Source: Pedobacter fastidiosus
Lineage (GTDB): Bacteria > Bacteroidota > Bacteroidia > Sphingobacteriales > Sphingobacteriaceae
DNA length: 64,000 nucleotides
Direction of reading: 5' to 3'
Assembly (NCBI RefSeq): GCF_014306625.1
Contig: NZ_JACRYL010000004.1
Location: forward strand, 62,001-126,000
This document shows positions 54,287-62,278 of this stretch, piece after piece (within the stretch, counting starts at the first letter, position 1; each line of letters begins with the position of its first letter). The notes beneath the pieces were generated by a model. That model ran no database searches. It was not told the DNA's origin and was given only the letters and a program-made list of their open reading frames with translations. The translations under genes and the position numbers were made by a program.

Positions 54287-55009
54287 ATGGCAACTCCTTT
54301 CAAAATTTCAATTAATAATCCCTGTAACCAGCAATGGGATAATATGCAAAAGAACCAAGATGGAAGGTTTTGCAATTCCTGTCAAAAATCAGTGATAGAT
54401 TTTACTGAGTTTTCAGACGAAGATTTGAGAAATTGGTTTACCAAAGCGAACGAAAATGTATGCGGTAAATTAAATGCTAATCAACTCGATCGTCTAATCA
54501 TTACTGAAACAAAGTTTTCAATACATAGGTTTAGGCCTAGTTTAATAGCGGCTTCCTTATTTGCATTTTTAAGTTTTCCAAAGTTAAGTAATGCCAACAT
54601 AAAAATTATTTATCCCACTTTCCAAAGTGATAAAAGATCCAATCAAATTGATTTGATTGAAAGTGATACATTGATAGATTCTATCGTTACGATTAAAGGG
54701 CGAGTTATTGATAAGGATAATAAACAGCCAATATTCCTCTTAAGTGTTGTAATTAAAGGTGCTAAAAAGAGCGTTGTTACAGACAATAATGGCAATTTTG
54801 AAATTAAGTTGAATAAAAATAAGTTTCCTGATAAAGTTACTCTTGACTTCAGATATATTGGTTATGAAAGCAAGGAAATAAAAGTGAATTTGAAAAATCA
54901 AAATGAATTATTTATCGAAATGAAAGTCTCAGAAGCTATGCTTGGAGGTTTGGGAATTAACAGAGAGAAAAGTACTTTCGAAAAAATAAGGGCGATATTT
55001 AATGCTTAA
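54287..55009 (+). CDS. Cys4-domain/transmembrane/carboxypeptidase-regulatory-like protein, paralogue 2
   Basis: 240 residues. N-terminal domain with Cys 13, 29, 32 and 59 in the same C-x15-C-x2-C-x26-C spacing and KSVIDFT motif as the paralogues at 43316 and 55124; membrane segment about residues 85-103 (LIAASLFAFLSF); then a CarboxypepD_reg-like periplasmic domain (VTIKGRVIDKDNKQPIFLLSVVIKGAKKSVVTDNNGNFEI). It lies 33 bp after the NlpC/P60 gene. Confidence 0.75.
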   Translation: MATPFKISINNPCNQQWDNMQKNQDGRFCNSCQKSVIDFTEFSDEDLRNWFTKANENVCGKLNANQLDRLIITETKFSIHRFRPSLIAASLFAFLSFPKLSNANIKIIYPTFQSDKRSNQIDLIESDTLIDSIVTIKGRVIDKDNKQPIFLLSVVIKGAKKSVVTDNNGNFEIKLNKNKFPDKVTLDFRYIGYESKEIKVNLKNQNELFIEMKVSEAMLGGLGINREKSTFEKIRAIFNA

Positions 55010-55123
55010 ATATCAGCGATATATAATCGCCAGGCACCCTTTACAGTTCACAAAAAATGATATTCCTTTGTTATTTATGGAAAAATAACTTTTCTGTCAT
55101 CTGTTATTTATAATCTCAGATCT

Positions 55124-55894
55124 ATGTTCAGTACGCCCTTAGTAGATATTCCTAGACCTTGTACTCAAAATCTACAAGAAATGGGAAATACAGAACACGG
55201 AAAATTTTGTAGTGCCTGCAATAAGGAAGTTATAGATTTTACTAAAATGAGCCAAATCGAGTTGCTCAATTATTTTAAAAAGTTTACAAATGAAGTTTGT
55301 GGAACGATTAATCCGAATCAGTTAGCGGAGTTAAATTTAAGACGAAGTAAAAAATATAGTTTAAAGCCATTGAGTTTGAAAATGATGATTGCTTCTAGCA
55401 TTACATTTTTAAGTTATACTAAGGTCTTTCCAGCTTCATTAATAAGTACGAATCAAGTTTCTGGCATTGAATCTCCAAAGCGTAAAAATGTAGAAAAGGG
55501 AGATTCATTAAGTTATAAAATAAGAGGAGCCGTATTTGATATTGAAAACAATTTACCCATTGGAAACGTAACTGTAAAGTTAAAAAATGGTTCGAGAGCT
55601 AATCAAACCGATGAAGAAGGGAAATTTGAATTTATTGTAAAAGGTAGAAAAGAAGATAAAATCGTTTTATCCGTTAATCACATTGGATATTGTAATCAAG
55701 AACTGGAAGTGGTGCTTGGAGAGGTGAAATCAGATTATAAGATTTCTATAAAGGCAGAAGAGTGCTCGCTTGATGATATAAATGTTGTTGGAACAAAAGA
55801 CATTAGAAGACAATCACTGGTTGGAATGATAGAGTATATTAAACGACCTTCGTTTTTTAAACGAGTAATCATCTGGATAAAGAAAACGCTTTAA
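55124..55894 (+). CDS. Cys4-domain/transmembrane/carboxypeptidase-regulatory-like protein, paralogue 3
   Basis: 256 residues. Cys 13, 29, 32 and 59; motif KEVIDFT; membrane segment about 88-104; periplasmic YKIRGAVFDIENNLPIGNVTVKLKNG then NQTDEEGKFEFIVKG. The C-terminal KRPSFFKRVIIWIKKTL is basic and amphipathic. Its stop codon directly precedes the duplicated end of the WD40 gene (55897), so before the cassette insertion it overlapped or touched that gene. Confidence 0.75.
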   Translation: MFSTPLVDIPRPCTQNLQEMGNTEHGKFCSACNKEVIDFTKMSQIELLNYFKKFTNEVCGTINPNQLAELNLRRSKKYSLKPLSLKMMIASSITFLSYTKVFPASLISTNQVSGIESPKRKNVEKGDSLSYKIRGAVFDIENNLPIGNVTVKLKNGSRANQTDEEGKFEFIVKGRKEDKIVLSVNHIGYCNQELEVVLGEVKSDYKISIKAEECSLDDINVVGTKDIRRQSLVGMIEYIKRPSFFKRVIIWIKKTL

Positions 55895-55896
55895 CG

Positions 55897-55941
55897 CTCC
55901 ATTTCCCAAACCATAACCTGCCGATCGTCTCCAGTAGAAAT
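55897..55941 (-). repeat. Displaced duplicate of the WD40 gene 3' end
   Basis: 45 bp that match 56692-56736 at 43 positions. On the minus strand it reads ISTGDDRQVMVWEMER then a stop, against ISTGDDRQVMVWEME in the intact gene. The two mismatches are synonymous. This looks like the former end of the WD40 gene, left behind by insertion of the cassette at 55942-56691. Confidence 0.85.
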
Positions 55942-55994
55942 TAGTAACCTTACAAAAGTAACGGACGCGTTCTAAAATTTACATCCTATTTGAG

Positions 55995-56002
55995 TATATT
56001 TG
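55995..56002 (+). promoter_or_regulatory. -7 box of the small-protein/nucleotidyltransferase cassette
   Basis: TATATTTG. It contains the upstream in-frame TTG (56000), so the ATG at 56024 is the better start. Confidence 0.6.
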
Positions 56003-56023
56003 TTTAACGTCAAATTAAGAATT

Positions 56024-56230
56024 ATGGAGCCTAAAGTTCGTAAAATTGCAATGGTTGTGAATAAATATAATATGCACGAACATGACCAATCTTTAGAAGA
56101 TTTGAAATATTGGCTTACTAAAACTCCAATAGAAAGAGTATCTGCAGTCACTTTTTTAATTCAGCAACACTTAAAGCCCGGTCAGAGAATGGACAAAACA
56201 AAGTTTAAAAAAATTCAAATCACAAAATGA
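56024..56230 (+). CDS. Small protein paired with a nucleotidyltransferase
   Basis: 68 residues from the ATG at 56024 (MEPKVRKIAMVVNKYNMHEHDQSLEDLKYWLTKTPIERVSAVTFLIQQHLKPGQRMDKT). The segment LKYWLTKTPIERVSAVTFL is a pattern I recall in small Bacteroidetes proteins encoded directly before nucleotidyltransferases. Overlaps the next gene by 4 bp, so coupled. A two-gene toxin-antitoxin or defence-type module is possible but unproven. Confidence 0.65.
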   Translation: MEPKVRKIAMVVNKYNMHEHDQSLEDLKYWLTKTPIERVSAVTFLIQQHLKPGQRMDKTKFKKIQITK

Positions 56231-56679
56231 TACTTTCAGATGATTTTGAAGATTTTTTGAAGCTGTTAAACCATTATGATGTAGAATATTTGGTTGTAGG
56301 TGGCTATGCTATGGCTTTTCATGGAAAACCCAGATATACCGGAGATTTAGATGTTTGGATAAATATTTCTGAAACCAATGCTTTAAGAATGGTTTCTGTT
56401 ATAAACGATTTTGGTTTTGCATCTGTAGGATTTACTGCTGAAGATTTTTCTAGACCTAATTTAATTAATCAAATTGGCTATCCTCCTTTAAGAATTGATA
56501 TTTTAACCAGTATAGATGGAGTGGAGTTTGATGAAGCTTATGAGGTAAAGTTAAAAATAGAATTAGATGCTGGAGTTGATGTTAACTATATTGGACTTGA
56601 TGAATTGATTAAAAATAAAAAATCAAGTGGAAGAAAAATTGATATTTCAGATGTATCCGACTTAGAAAGTGAATTATGA
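56227..56679 (+). CDS. Nucleotidyltransferase-fold protein (DUF6036/AbiEii-like)
   Basis: 150 residues. Pol-beta-type core VEYLVVGGYAMAFHGKPRYTGDLDVWINISE, with the GG and DxD catalytic signature, then a metal third-carboxylate region (YPPLRIDILTSIDGVEF). Such proteins accompany small genes in toxin-antitoxin-like or abortive-infection modules. Its coding end overlaps the convergent WD40 gene by 6 bp. Confidence 0.78.
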   Translation: MILSDDFEDFLKLLNHYDVEYLVVGGYAMAFHGKPRYTGDLDVWINISETNALRMVSVINDFGFASVGFTAEDFSRPNLINQIGYPPLRIDILTSIDGVEFDEAYEVKLKIELDAGVDVNYIGLDELIKNKKSSGRKIDISDVSDLESEL

Positions 56680-57585
56680 AATATCCCATTCCTCCATTTC
56701 CCAAACCATAACCTGCCGATCATCTCCGGTAGAAATCAAGTATTTTCCATCATTGCTCCAGATAATTTTATTGATGGAGTGCGTATGGCCGATTCCTGAT
56801 TTTTCTAAACTTAGAATTTTATAGAGTTTAAAATTTTCTGCATCCCATAGTTTTATGCTTTTATCTTGGCTACTCGTTGCAAAATAGGGTAGAGTAGGAT
56901 GGAAAGCAATTTCATAAACAGTAAACATATGAGCTGGAATGGTTTCTCTGAGCTCGTAACTTGGGAAGTCCCAAATCTTTAGCTGTGCATCTCTACTTCC
57001 GGAAATTAGATATTTCCCTTCAGGATGATATGATAATGAAGTAACTGGCAATGAATGATCCTCTAAAGATTGTTTCAAACTGTAATCATTCAAATTATAA
57101 ATCCTGATTAAATGATCTTTACATCCGAAGGCAACTTCTGTTTGATCGGGAGAAATGGCAATGGCTCGAACAGTATCATAGGCAACTTGGAAACGATAAA
57201 TCTCAGAAAAATCTTTAAGCGACCAAACAGCCACCGAACCATCTTCGCCAGTAGTTAAAAGCTCGTTTTTACTAGAAACGGTTTGAATATTAAAAATAGG
57301 TTTGTTATGTGCATTTATTCTTGCAATTACCTTTTGCTCCAGAAAATCGTAAACACTAAATGCTCCACTTCGTTCGCCAATAAACATCTGATTATTGTAA
57401 TTATGGAGACAATACACTGAGCTCTGTACAGGTAATTTAACCATTATAAAAGCCATCTCCTTTAAGCTCCATTCTACAACCCCTTTATCGTTTCCTGCGC
57501 TAAAAAAGATTCCATCTTTATCCGAATTGGCTAAAGCATAAACAGGATTTTGATGGCCAGAAAGGGTTTTTAGGTGTTTAAGCAT
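56674..57585 (-). CDS. WD40-repeat protein
   Basis: 303 residues, about seven WD40 blades (LSGHQNPVYALANSDKDGIFFSAGNDKGVVEW; LTTGEDGSVAVWSL; GCKDHLIRIYNL; ISGSRDAQLKIWDF; ATSSQDKSIKLWDA; ISTGDDRQVMVWEM). Cytoplasmic scaffold or beta-propeller of unknown role. The 3' end carries the insertion scar described at 55897. It lies 51 bp after hisIE on the same strand. Confidence 0.88.
   Translation of the reverse strand: MLKHLKTLSGHQNPVYALANSDKDGIFFSAGNDKGVVEWSLKEMAFIMVKLPVQSSVYCLHNYNNQMFIGERSGAFSVYDFLEQKVIARINAHNKPIFNIQTVSSKNELLTTGEDGSVAVWSLKDFSEIYRFQVAYDTVRAIAISPDQTEVAFGCKDHLIRIYNLNDYSLKQSLEDHSLPVTSLSYHPEGKYLISGSRDAQLKIWDFPSYELRETIPAHMFTVYEIAFHPTLPYFATSSQDKSIKLWDAENFKLYKILSLEKSGIGHTHSINKIIWSNDGKYLISTGDDRQVMVWEMEEWDIS
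56692..56736 (-). repeat. Current WD40 gene 3' end, second copy of the duplicated block
   Basis: Partner of 55897-55941. Inside the functional WD40 gene it reads ISTGDDRQVMVWEME followed by EWDIS and the stop. Confidence 0.85.
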
Positions 57586-57636
57586 GGTTTAATGTTTAGA
57601 GGTAAAATTCCAAGGTTTAAGCATTTGCCTTAAGCC

Positions 57637-58260
57637 TTATTTATGTCTACTTTCTAAATTTTTCGCAATATCCTGTATCGATAAACCTTTTTCCTTCAGT
57701 AAGAATAGTAAGTGAAAAATAAGATCGGATGCTTCACCAATTAATTCTTCTTCAGTTTCTGCTAATGCGGCAATTACGGTTTCAACACCTTCTTCTCCAA
57801 CTTTTTGAGCGATTTTATTTAAACCCTTGCTTCGCATTTTGTTGATATAAGAACCCTCAACCGGATTTTCGTATCTATCAGTTATGATGTTTTCCAATTC
57901 AAAAATGAAGTTCTGATTATATTCCGTTTTAAAACAGCTGCGACTTCCTGTATGGCAAGTTGGGCCGACAGCGTCAGCTTTGATTAGGATCGTGTCGTTA
58001 TCACAATCAACAAAAAGTTCTTTAACATATAAAAAGTTATTGCTGGTTTCTCCTTTTGTCCAAAGGCGATTTTTTGAGCGTGAAAAGAAAGTAACTTTAC
58101 CTTCAGCCTGTGTTTTCTCTAAAGCCTCGGCGTTCATATAACCCAGCATTACAACCTCTAAAGTTTTATAGTCCTGAATAATTACTGGAACCCCCCAGCC
58201 CCCTGAAGGGGGAGTTTTGCCAAAATCTATCTGGCTAATGTCTATTTTTTTTTCAATCAT
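57637..58260 (-). CDS. hisIE: Bifunctional phosphoribosyl-AMP cyclohydrolase/phosphoribosyl-ATP pyrophosphatase
   Basis: 207 residues. HisI half (VPVIIQDYKTLEVVMLGYMNAEALEKTQ; FSRSKNRLWTKGETSNN; metal site GPTCHTGSRSCF) and HisE half from about 115 (KIAQKVGEEGVETVIAALAETEEELIGEASDLIFHLL). Carries out steps 2 and 3 of histidine synthesis. Residues 16-24 (TPPSGGWGV) come from a palindromic repeat arm inserted between the native DFGK and VPVII. Confidence 0.93.
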   Translation of the reverse strand: MIEKKIDISQIDFGKTPPSGGWGVPVIIQDYKTLEVVMLGYMNAEALEKTQAEGKVTFFSRSKNRLWTKGETSNNFLYVKELFVDCDNDTILIKADAVGPTCHTGSRSCFKTEYNQNFIFELENIITDRYENPVEGSYINKMRSKGLNKIAQKVGEEGVETVIAALAETEEELIGEASDLIFHLLFLLKEKGLSIQDIAKNLESRHK

Positions 58261-58327
58261 TTTGTATTTTATTGGTGCTTTACCTTATTGAATGGTAATG
58301 TCCCCTTTAGGGGATTTAGGGGTTTAT
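58189..58327. repeat. Palindromic-arm pair 3 between hisF and hisIE
   Basis: Left arm 58189-58214 (AACCCCCCAGCCCCCTGAAG then GGGGAG, plus strand) and right arm 58300-58327 on the minus strand (ATAAACCCCTAAATCCCCTA then AAGGGG). The right arm contains the hisF stop. The left arm is translated in HisIE. About 139 bp end to end. Confidence 0.88.
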
Positions 58328-59517
58328 ATTCTAACCGGGATATGATTCCGTTTTAATTCTTGTTTCAAATCTGGTATTAAGATTTCGCCATAGTGAAATA
58401 CCGAAGCGGCAAGTGCAGCATCTACATTTGCTTTTTGAAAAACCTCAGTAAAATGTTCCATACTCCCTGCACCTCCAGAGGCAATAATTGGGATGTTGAT
58501 CATTTGATTTACTTTGTTTAGTAAGCCGCAATCGAAACCTGCTTTGGTACCGTCATGGTCCATCGAAGTTAGTAAGATTTCTCCAGCACCTAAATCTTCA
58601 GCTTGCTTAATCCAGTTTTCTGTTTCCAGTTCTGTAATCAATCTGCCGCCATTTAGGTGAACCATGTTTCTACCGTCAACAAATTTAGTGTCGACAGCCA
58701 AAACCACAAATTGAACTCCGAAAGCCTTTGCCAATTCTTCAATAAGTTTTGGATTTCTAACTGCTGCAGAATTGATGCTGATTTTATCTGCTCCGGCATT
58801 TAATAAAGCCCCCGCATCGGCAATTTCAGAAATTCCACCACCAATTGTAAATGGAATGTTCAGTTGGCGAGCAACGGATTTAACCATTTCAATCATCGTT
58901 TTACGACGCTCGTGGGTTGCTGTAATATCTAAAAAAACTAGTTCATCTGCACCTTGTTGCGCATATTGGGCCGCCAATTCTACAGGATCTCCAGCATCTC
59001 GTAAATCAACAAAGTTTATACCTTTTACCGTGCGACCATCTTTAACATCGAGGCAAGGAATAATACGTTTTGATAAACCCCCTCCGCTCCCTAAAGGGGG
59101 AACTGCAATGCGTTCTTGTATGGTTTGTTTTATTTTGCCCAAAACTTGATTTAAATTATTATAAAGTTCGTGATTTTTAAATCTGATTACTTTTATTCCA
59201 AGCTCTTCAAGATTTCTTTGCCTTTCAATATCATTAGTTAAAACTTCTGGCTTATTGTGGATGCCACCATCTAATTCTATCAAAAGTTTAATTTCGTGGC
59301 AATAGAAATCTGCGATATAAATAGAAATCGGATGTTGTCTTCGAAATTTTAAGCCTAATTGTTTACCTTTTATTTGCTCCCAAAGCAAGCTTTCACTTTC
59401 TGTAACCCTATTTCTTAAAGCCTTTGCATTTTCAAAAATCAAGTTTGAAGCCCCATAAAACATACTTGGTTCTTCTAATCTTAATAGTTCAAAATCATCT
59501 TCAATTTGTTGATACAT
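58324..59517 (-). CDS. hisF: DUF559 nuclease-like domain fused to imidazole glycerol phosphate synthase HisF
   Basis: 397 residues. Residues 1-138: DUF559 (PD-(D/E)XK/Vsr-like) domain: [40 protein letters not shown], then [11 protein letters not shown]. Residues 139-148 ([10 protein letters not shown]) come from a repeat arm. From about 149: HisF TIM barrel, [19 protein letters not shown] with Asp of [11 protein letters not shown] with the second catalytic Asp, and the phosphate sites. HisF alone is about 250 residues. No ATG, GTG or TTG is available at the HisF start, so the cyclase must be made as this fusion unless an unusual start is used. Confidence 0.9.
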   Translation of the reverse strand: MYQQIEDDFELLRLEEPSMFYGASNLIFENAKALRNRVTESESLLWEQIKGKQLGLKFRRQHPISIYIADFYCHEIKLLIELDGGIHNKPEVLTNDIERQRNLEELGIKVIRFKNHELYNNLNQVLGKIKQTIQERIAVPPLGSGGGLSKRIIPCLDVKDGRTVKGINFVDLRDAGDPVELAAQYAQQGADELVFLDITATHERRKTMIEMVKSVARQLNIPFTIGGGISEIADAGALLNAGADKISINSAAVRNPKLIEELAKAFGVQFVVLAVDTKFVDGRNMVHLNGGRLITELETENWIKQAEDLGAGEILLTSMDHDGTKAGFDCGLLNKVNQMINIPIIASGGAGSMEHFTEVFQKANVDAALAASVFHYGEILIPDLKQELKRNHIPVRI

Positions 59518-59584
59518 ATAATTTAGCTTTTATGCTTTTCCAATCTGAGTGGCAAAGTCCCCTTTAGGGGATTTAGGGGTTTAT
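59075..59584. mobile_element. Palindromic-arm pair 4 enclosing a DUF559 ORF (putative mobile element)
   Basis: Left arm 59075-59103 (AAACCCCCTCCGCTCCCTAA then AGGGGGAAC) and right arm 59557-59584 on the minus strand, sharing 31 identical bases with the arm at 58300-58330. The arms have the same polarity as in the four short pairs, but here 453 bp lie between them, nearly all coding for DUF559. The right arm contains the hisA stop; the left arm joins DUF559 to HisF in frame. About 510 bp in total. Confidence 0.65.
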
Positions 59585-60330
59585 ATTGAACTCAACATCT
59601 TCAAATTCCACTCTTTAATTTCTTCGATGGTAATTCTATCTTCGTAAATTGCTTTCCCTACTACAACGCTTCTAATCGGATATTTAGCCAACTCGTAAAT
59701 ATCTTCCATCGAGCTAACGCCGCCTGAAGCAATTAATTTAATCATTGGAGAATGCTCAAGTAGTTTTTTGTATAAATCTACTGCTGCGCCTGCAAGTTTT
59801 CCGTCTTTGCTGATATCCGTACATAAAAAGCGAAAGAAGCCTAATGCGAGACATTTATCTACATAGTCCATTAATTTAATCGGCGAACTTTCCATCCATC
59901 CAGAATATTTAATTACTTCGTCTAAAACATCAATAGCAATTACTATTTTATTTGCATAGTTGTCCTTTTTAGCAAAAGCTTCACTTAATTCTTGTAAAAA
60001 ATCTGGATTGGTAATCGCTTGTGTACCTACAATAACCCGGTGGATTCCTGCATCAAGCAAATTTGTTACCTGTTCAATTGTACGGATTCCGCCACCATAC
60101 TGCACTTTCATTTCGGTTTTTTTGATGATTTCGAAGAGCGATTTTTGATTGCTAAAATCGCCTTTAGCACCATTTAAATCAATAATATGGATGAAATCTG
60201 TTCCGTTTGAACGGTATTTTTCTATCATTTCAGCGATAGAAACATCGTATTCAGTTTTTTGGTTATAATCACCTTCACGTAGGCGAACAACCTTTCCATC
60301 CAAAATATCAATAGCAGGAATTATGTACAT
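59581..60330 (-). CDS. hisA: Phosphoribosylformimino-5-aminoimidazole carboxamide ribotide isomerase
   Basis: 249 residues, TIM barrel. Catalytic Asp in IIPAIDILDGKVVRLREGDY and in VIAIDVLD (second), IHIIDLNGAKGDFSNQ, and LIASGGVSSMEDI. It ends at TAA inside the repeat arm, one base after hisH begins its end on the same strand. Confidence 0.94.
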   Translation of the reverse strand: MYIIPAIDILDGKVVRLREGDYNQKTEYDVSIAEMIEKYRSNGTDFIHIIDLNGAKGDFSNQKSLFEIIKKTEMKVQYGGGIRTIEQVTNLLDAGIHRVIVGTQAITNPDFLQELSEAFAKKDNYANKIVIAIDVLDEVIKYSGWMESSPIKLMDYVDKCLALGFFRFLCTDISKDGKLAGAAVDLYKKLLEHSPMIKLIASGGVSSMEDIYELAKYPIRSVVVGKAIYEDRITIEEIKEWNLKMLSSI

Positions 60331-60331
60331 T

Positions 60332-60976
60332 TTATAAGCTTAAGTTTGAAAAATTTTTTAATATCTGTTCGCCAGCTTTGCCCGATTTTTCGGGGTGAAA
60401 CTGAACGCCATAAAAGTTGTCTTTTTGTACTGCTGCCGAAAACTTCAATCCGTAGTTTGCAGAGGCGATGTCAAAAGTAGGGTTATATTCAATAAAGTAA
60501 GAATGTACAAAGTAAAATTGCTCATTATCATCAACAGATGTAAATAATGAATTGTTTTTATGCTGAACCGAGTTCCAACCCATGTGAGGTATTTTGATAT
60601 TCAGCAACTTATCGAATTTTTTTGTTTTTACTGGCACAATATCTAAAAGCTTGGCATCACCTTCTTCAGAATGTTCTGTAATCAGTTGCATACCAACACA
60701 AATGCCCAAAACAGGTTTTTTTAAAGCTTTAATTGCATTTACCAAGCCAGTAGCTTTTAGCTTTTCCATTGCTGAGCCTGCATGGCCAACACCCGGAATA
60801 ATGATGTGGCTGTATTTTTCTAAATCAGCTTCTGTGTTTACCATGCCATATTGCACATTCAAACGTTCTAAAGCCGCGGTTAAAGAGAAAATATTGCCTG
60901 CACCGTAATTTATTATTCCAACCCCCCTGCCCCCTAAAGGGGGTGTTGAATTTCTATCGTTCTCGTTATTTTGCAT
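60332..60976 (-). CDS. hisH: Imidazole glycerol phosphate synthase glutaminase subunit HisH
   Basis: 214 residues. Class I glutamine amidotransferase: nucleophile Cys in KPVLGICVGMQLITEHSEEG, catalytic His/Glu in VQFHPEKSG. The N-terminus MQNNENDRNSTPPLGGRGVGIINYGAGN carries an extra leader; residues 10-19 (STPPLGGRGV) come from a repeat arm, and the normal HisH begins at GIINYGAG. It supplies ammonia to HisF. Confidence 0.93.
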   Translation of the reverse strand: MQNNENDRNSTPPLGGRGVGIINYGAGNIFSLTAALERLNVQYGMVNTEADLEKYSHIIIPGVGHAGSAMEKLKATGLVNAIKALKKPVLGICVGMQLITEHSEEGDAKLLDIVPVKTKKFDKLLNIKIPHMGWNSVQHKNNSLFTSVDDNEQFYFVHSYFIEYNPTFDIASANYGLKFSAAVQKDNFYGVQFHPEKSGKAGEQILKNFSNLSL

Positions 60977-61062
60977 AAAACCTTTTTAGATTCTTAACTT
61001 TTTTTTTGCAATGCTATTTCCACCTCGCCTGTTGCTCCCCCTTTAGGGGGCGGGGTGGGTTA
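60920..61062. repeat. Palindromic-arm pair 5 between hisB and hisH
   Basis: Left arm 60920-60948 (AACCCCCCTGCCCCCTAAAG then GGGGTGTTG) is translated as STPPLGGRGV in HisH. Right arm 61035-61062 on the minus strand (TAACCCACCCCGCCCCCTAA then AGGGGGAG) begins with the hisB stop codon. About 143 bp end to end. Confidence 0.88.
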
Positions 61063-62238
61063 CAGCAACCCCTTTGTACTCGGCAAAACCATCTTCTCTG
61101 CATCACGCTTTATGGCCATTTTTATGGCTTTTGCGAAAGCTTTAAAGATAGCTTCAATTTTATGATGCTCGTTTTCGCCTTCAGCCTTGATGTTCAAATT
61201 GCATTTTGCAGCATCACTGAAAGATTTAAAGAAATGATAAAACATTTCAGTCGGCATATCGCCAACTTTCTCGCGTTTAAATTCGGCATCCCATACAATC
61301 CAGTTTCTTCCTCCAAAATCAATTGCAACCTGTGCTAAACAATCATCCATCGGTAAGCAAAAGCCATAACGCTCAATACCTAATTTGTTACCCAAGCCTT
61401 TAGCAAAAGCTTCGCCTAGCGCAATTCCGGTATCCTCAATGGTGTGGTGTTCATCAATATGTAAATCGCCTTTGGCAATTACTTCTAAATCTACACTTCC
61501 ATGTCTGGCAATTTGATCTAGCATATGGTCGAAGAAGTTTAAACCTGTTTCGATTTTAGCTTTTCCCGTCCCATCTAAATCTAAATTGATGGTAATATCT
61601 GTTTCGTTGGTTTTGCGAACATGGTTAATTTTTCTACTCCCTGCCTTAAGCAAATTGTAAATATCTTCCCATTTTTTGGTTTCCAATACAATTACATCCA
61701 ACAATGTTTCGTGTTTATCCAATGCTTCGGTAGATCCCAATGCATCATTCTGACGAAGAAAAATGGCTTTTGCACCTAAGTTTTTCGCCAAAACAACATC
61801 ATTCAACCGATCGCCAATTACGAACGAATTTTTTAAATCATAATCTTCGCTAAAATACCTTGTTAGCAAAGCTGTTCCTGGCTTACGCGTTGGTGCATTA
61901 TCTTTTGCAAAAGTGCGGTCGATTACAATTTCACTAAAATGTACACCTTCACCTTCGAAGGTATCGAGCATAAAATTATGGATAGGCCAAAAATTCTCCT
62001 CTGGATTTGATAATGTACCCAAACCATCCTGATTAGTAACCATTACCAATTCAAAATCCATTTCGGAAGCAATTTTCGACAAATAATATATCGAGCGTGG
62101 ATAGAATTTAAGTTTTGCAAAACTGTCTACCTGTTCATCGTCTGGCTCAATATTTAATGTTCCATCGCGATCTATAAAAAGTACTCGCTTGGCATTTAAT
62201 GAGGGCGTTAAATTTTTGGCGGATGTATTTTGATTCAT
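61060..62238 (-). CDS. hisB: Bifunctional histidinol-phosphatase/imidazoleglycerol-phosphate dehydratase
   Basis: 392 residues. N-terminal HAD phosphatase ([32 protein letters not shown]) and C-terminal IGPD domain with the metal motifs [22 protein letters not shown] and [23 protein letters not shown]. Steps 6 and 8 of histidine synthesis. The C-terminus (LPSTKGLL) is normal for IGPD, and the stop is in a repeat arm. Confidence 0.95.
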   Translation of the reverse strand: MNQNTSAKNLTPSLNAKRVLFIDRDGTLNIEPDDEQVDSFAKLKFYPRSIYYLSKIASEMDFELVMVTNQDGLGTLSNPEENFWPIHNFMLDTFEGEGVHFSEIVIDRTFAKDNAPTRKPGTALLTRYFSEDYDLKNSFVIGDRLNDVVLAKNLGAKAIFLRQNDALGSTEALDKHETLLDVIVLETKKWEDIYNLLKAGSRKINHVRKTNETDITINLDLDGTGKAKIETGLNFFDHMLDQIARHGSVDLEVIAKGDLHIDEHHTIEDTGIALGEAFAKGLGNKLGIERYGFCLPMDDCLAQVAIDFGGRNWIVWDAEFKREKVGDMPTEMFYHFFKSFSDAAKCNLNIKAEGENEHHKIEAIFKAFAKAIKMAIKRDAEKMVLPSTKGLL

Positions 62239-62278
62239 TTTTAGTTTGTTTATGTGTTTAGGTATTAACTAAAACGGT

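Noticed and set aside
56674..56679. Overlap of the nucleotidyltransferase and WD40 genes as a possible misassembly
   Set aside because: Both frames read cleanly to their stop codons and the duplicated block is diverged at synonymous sites, which argues for a real event.
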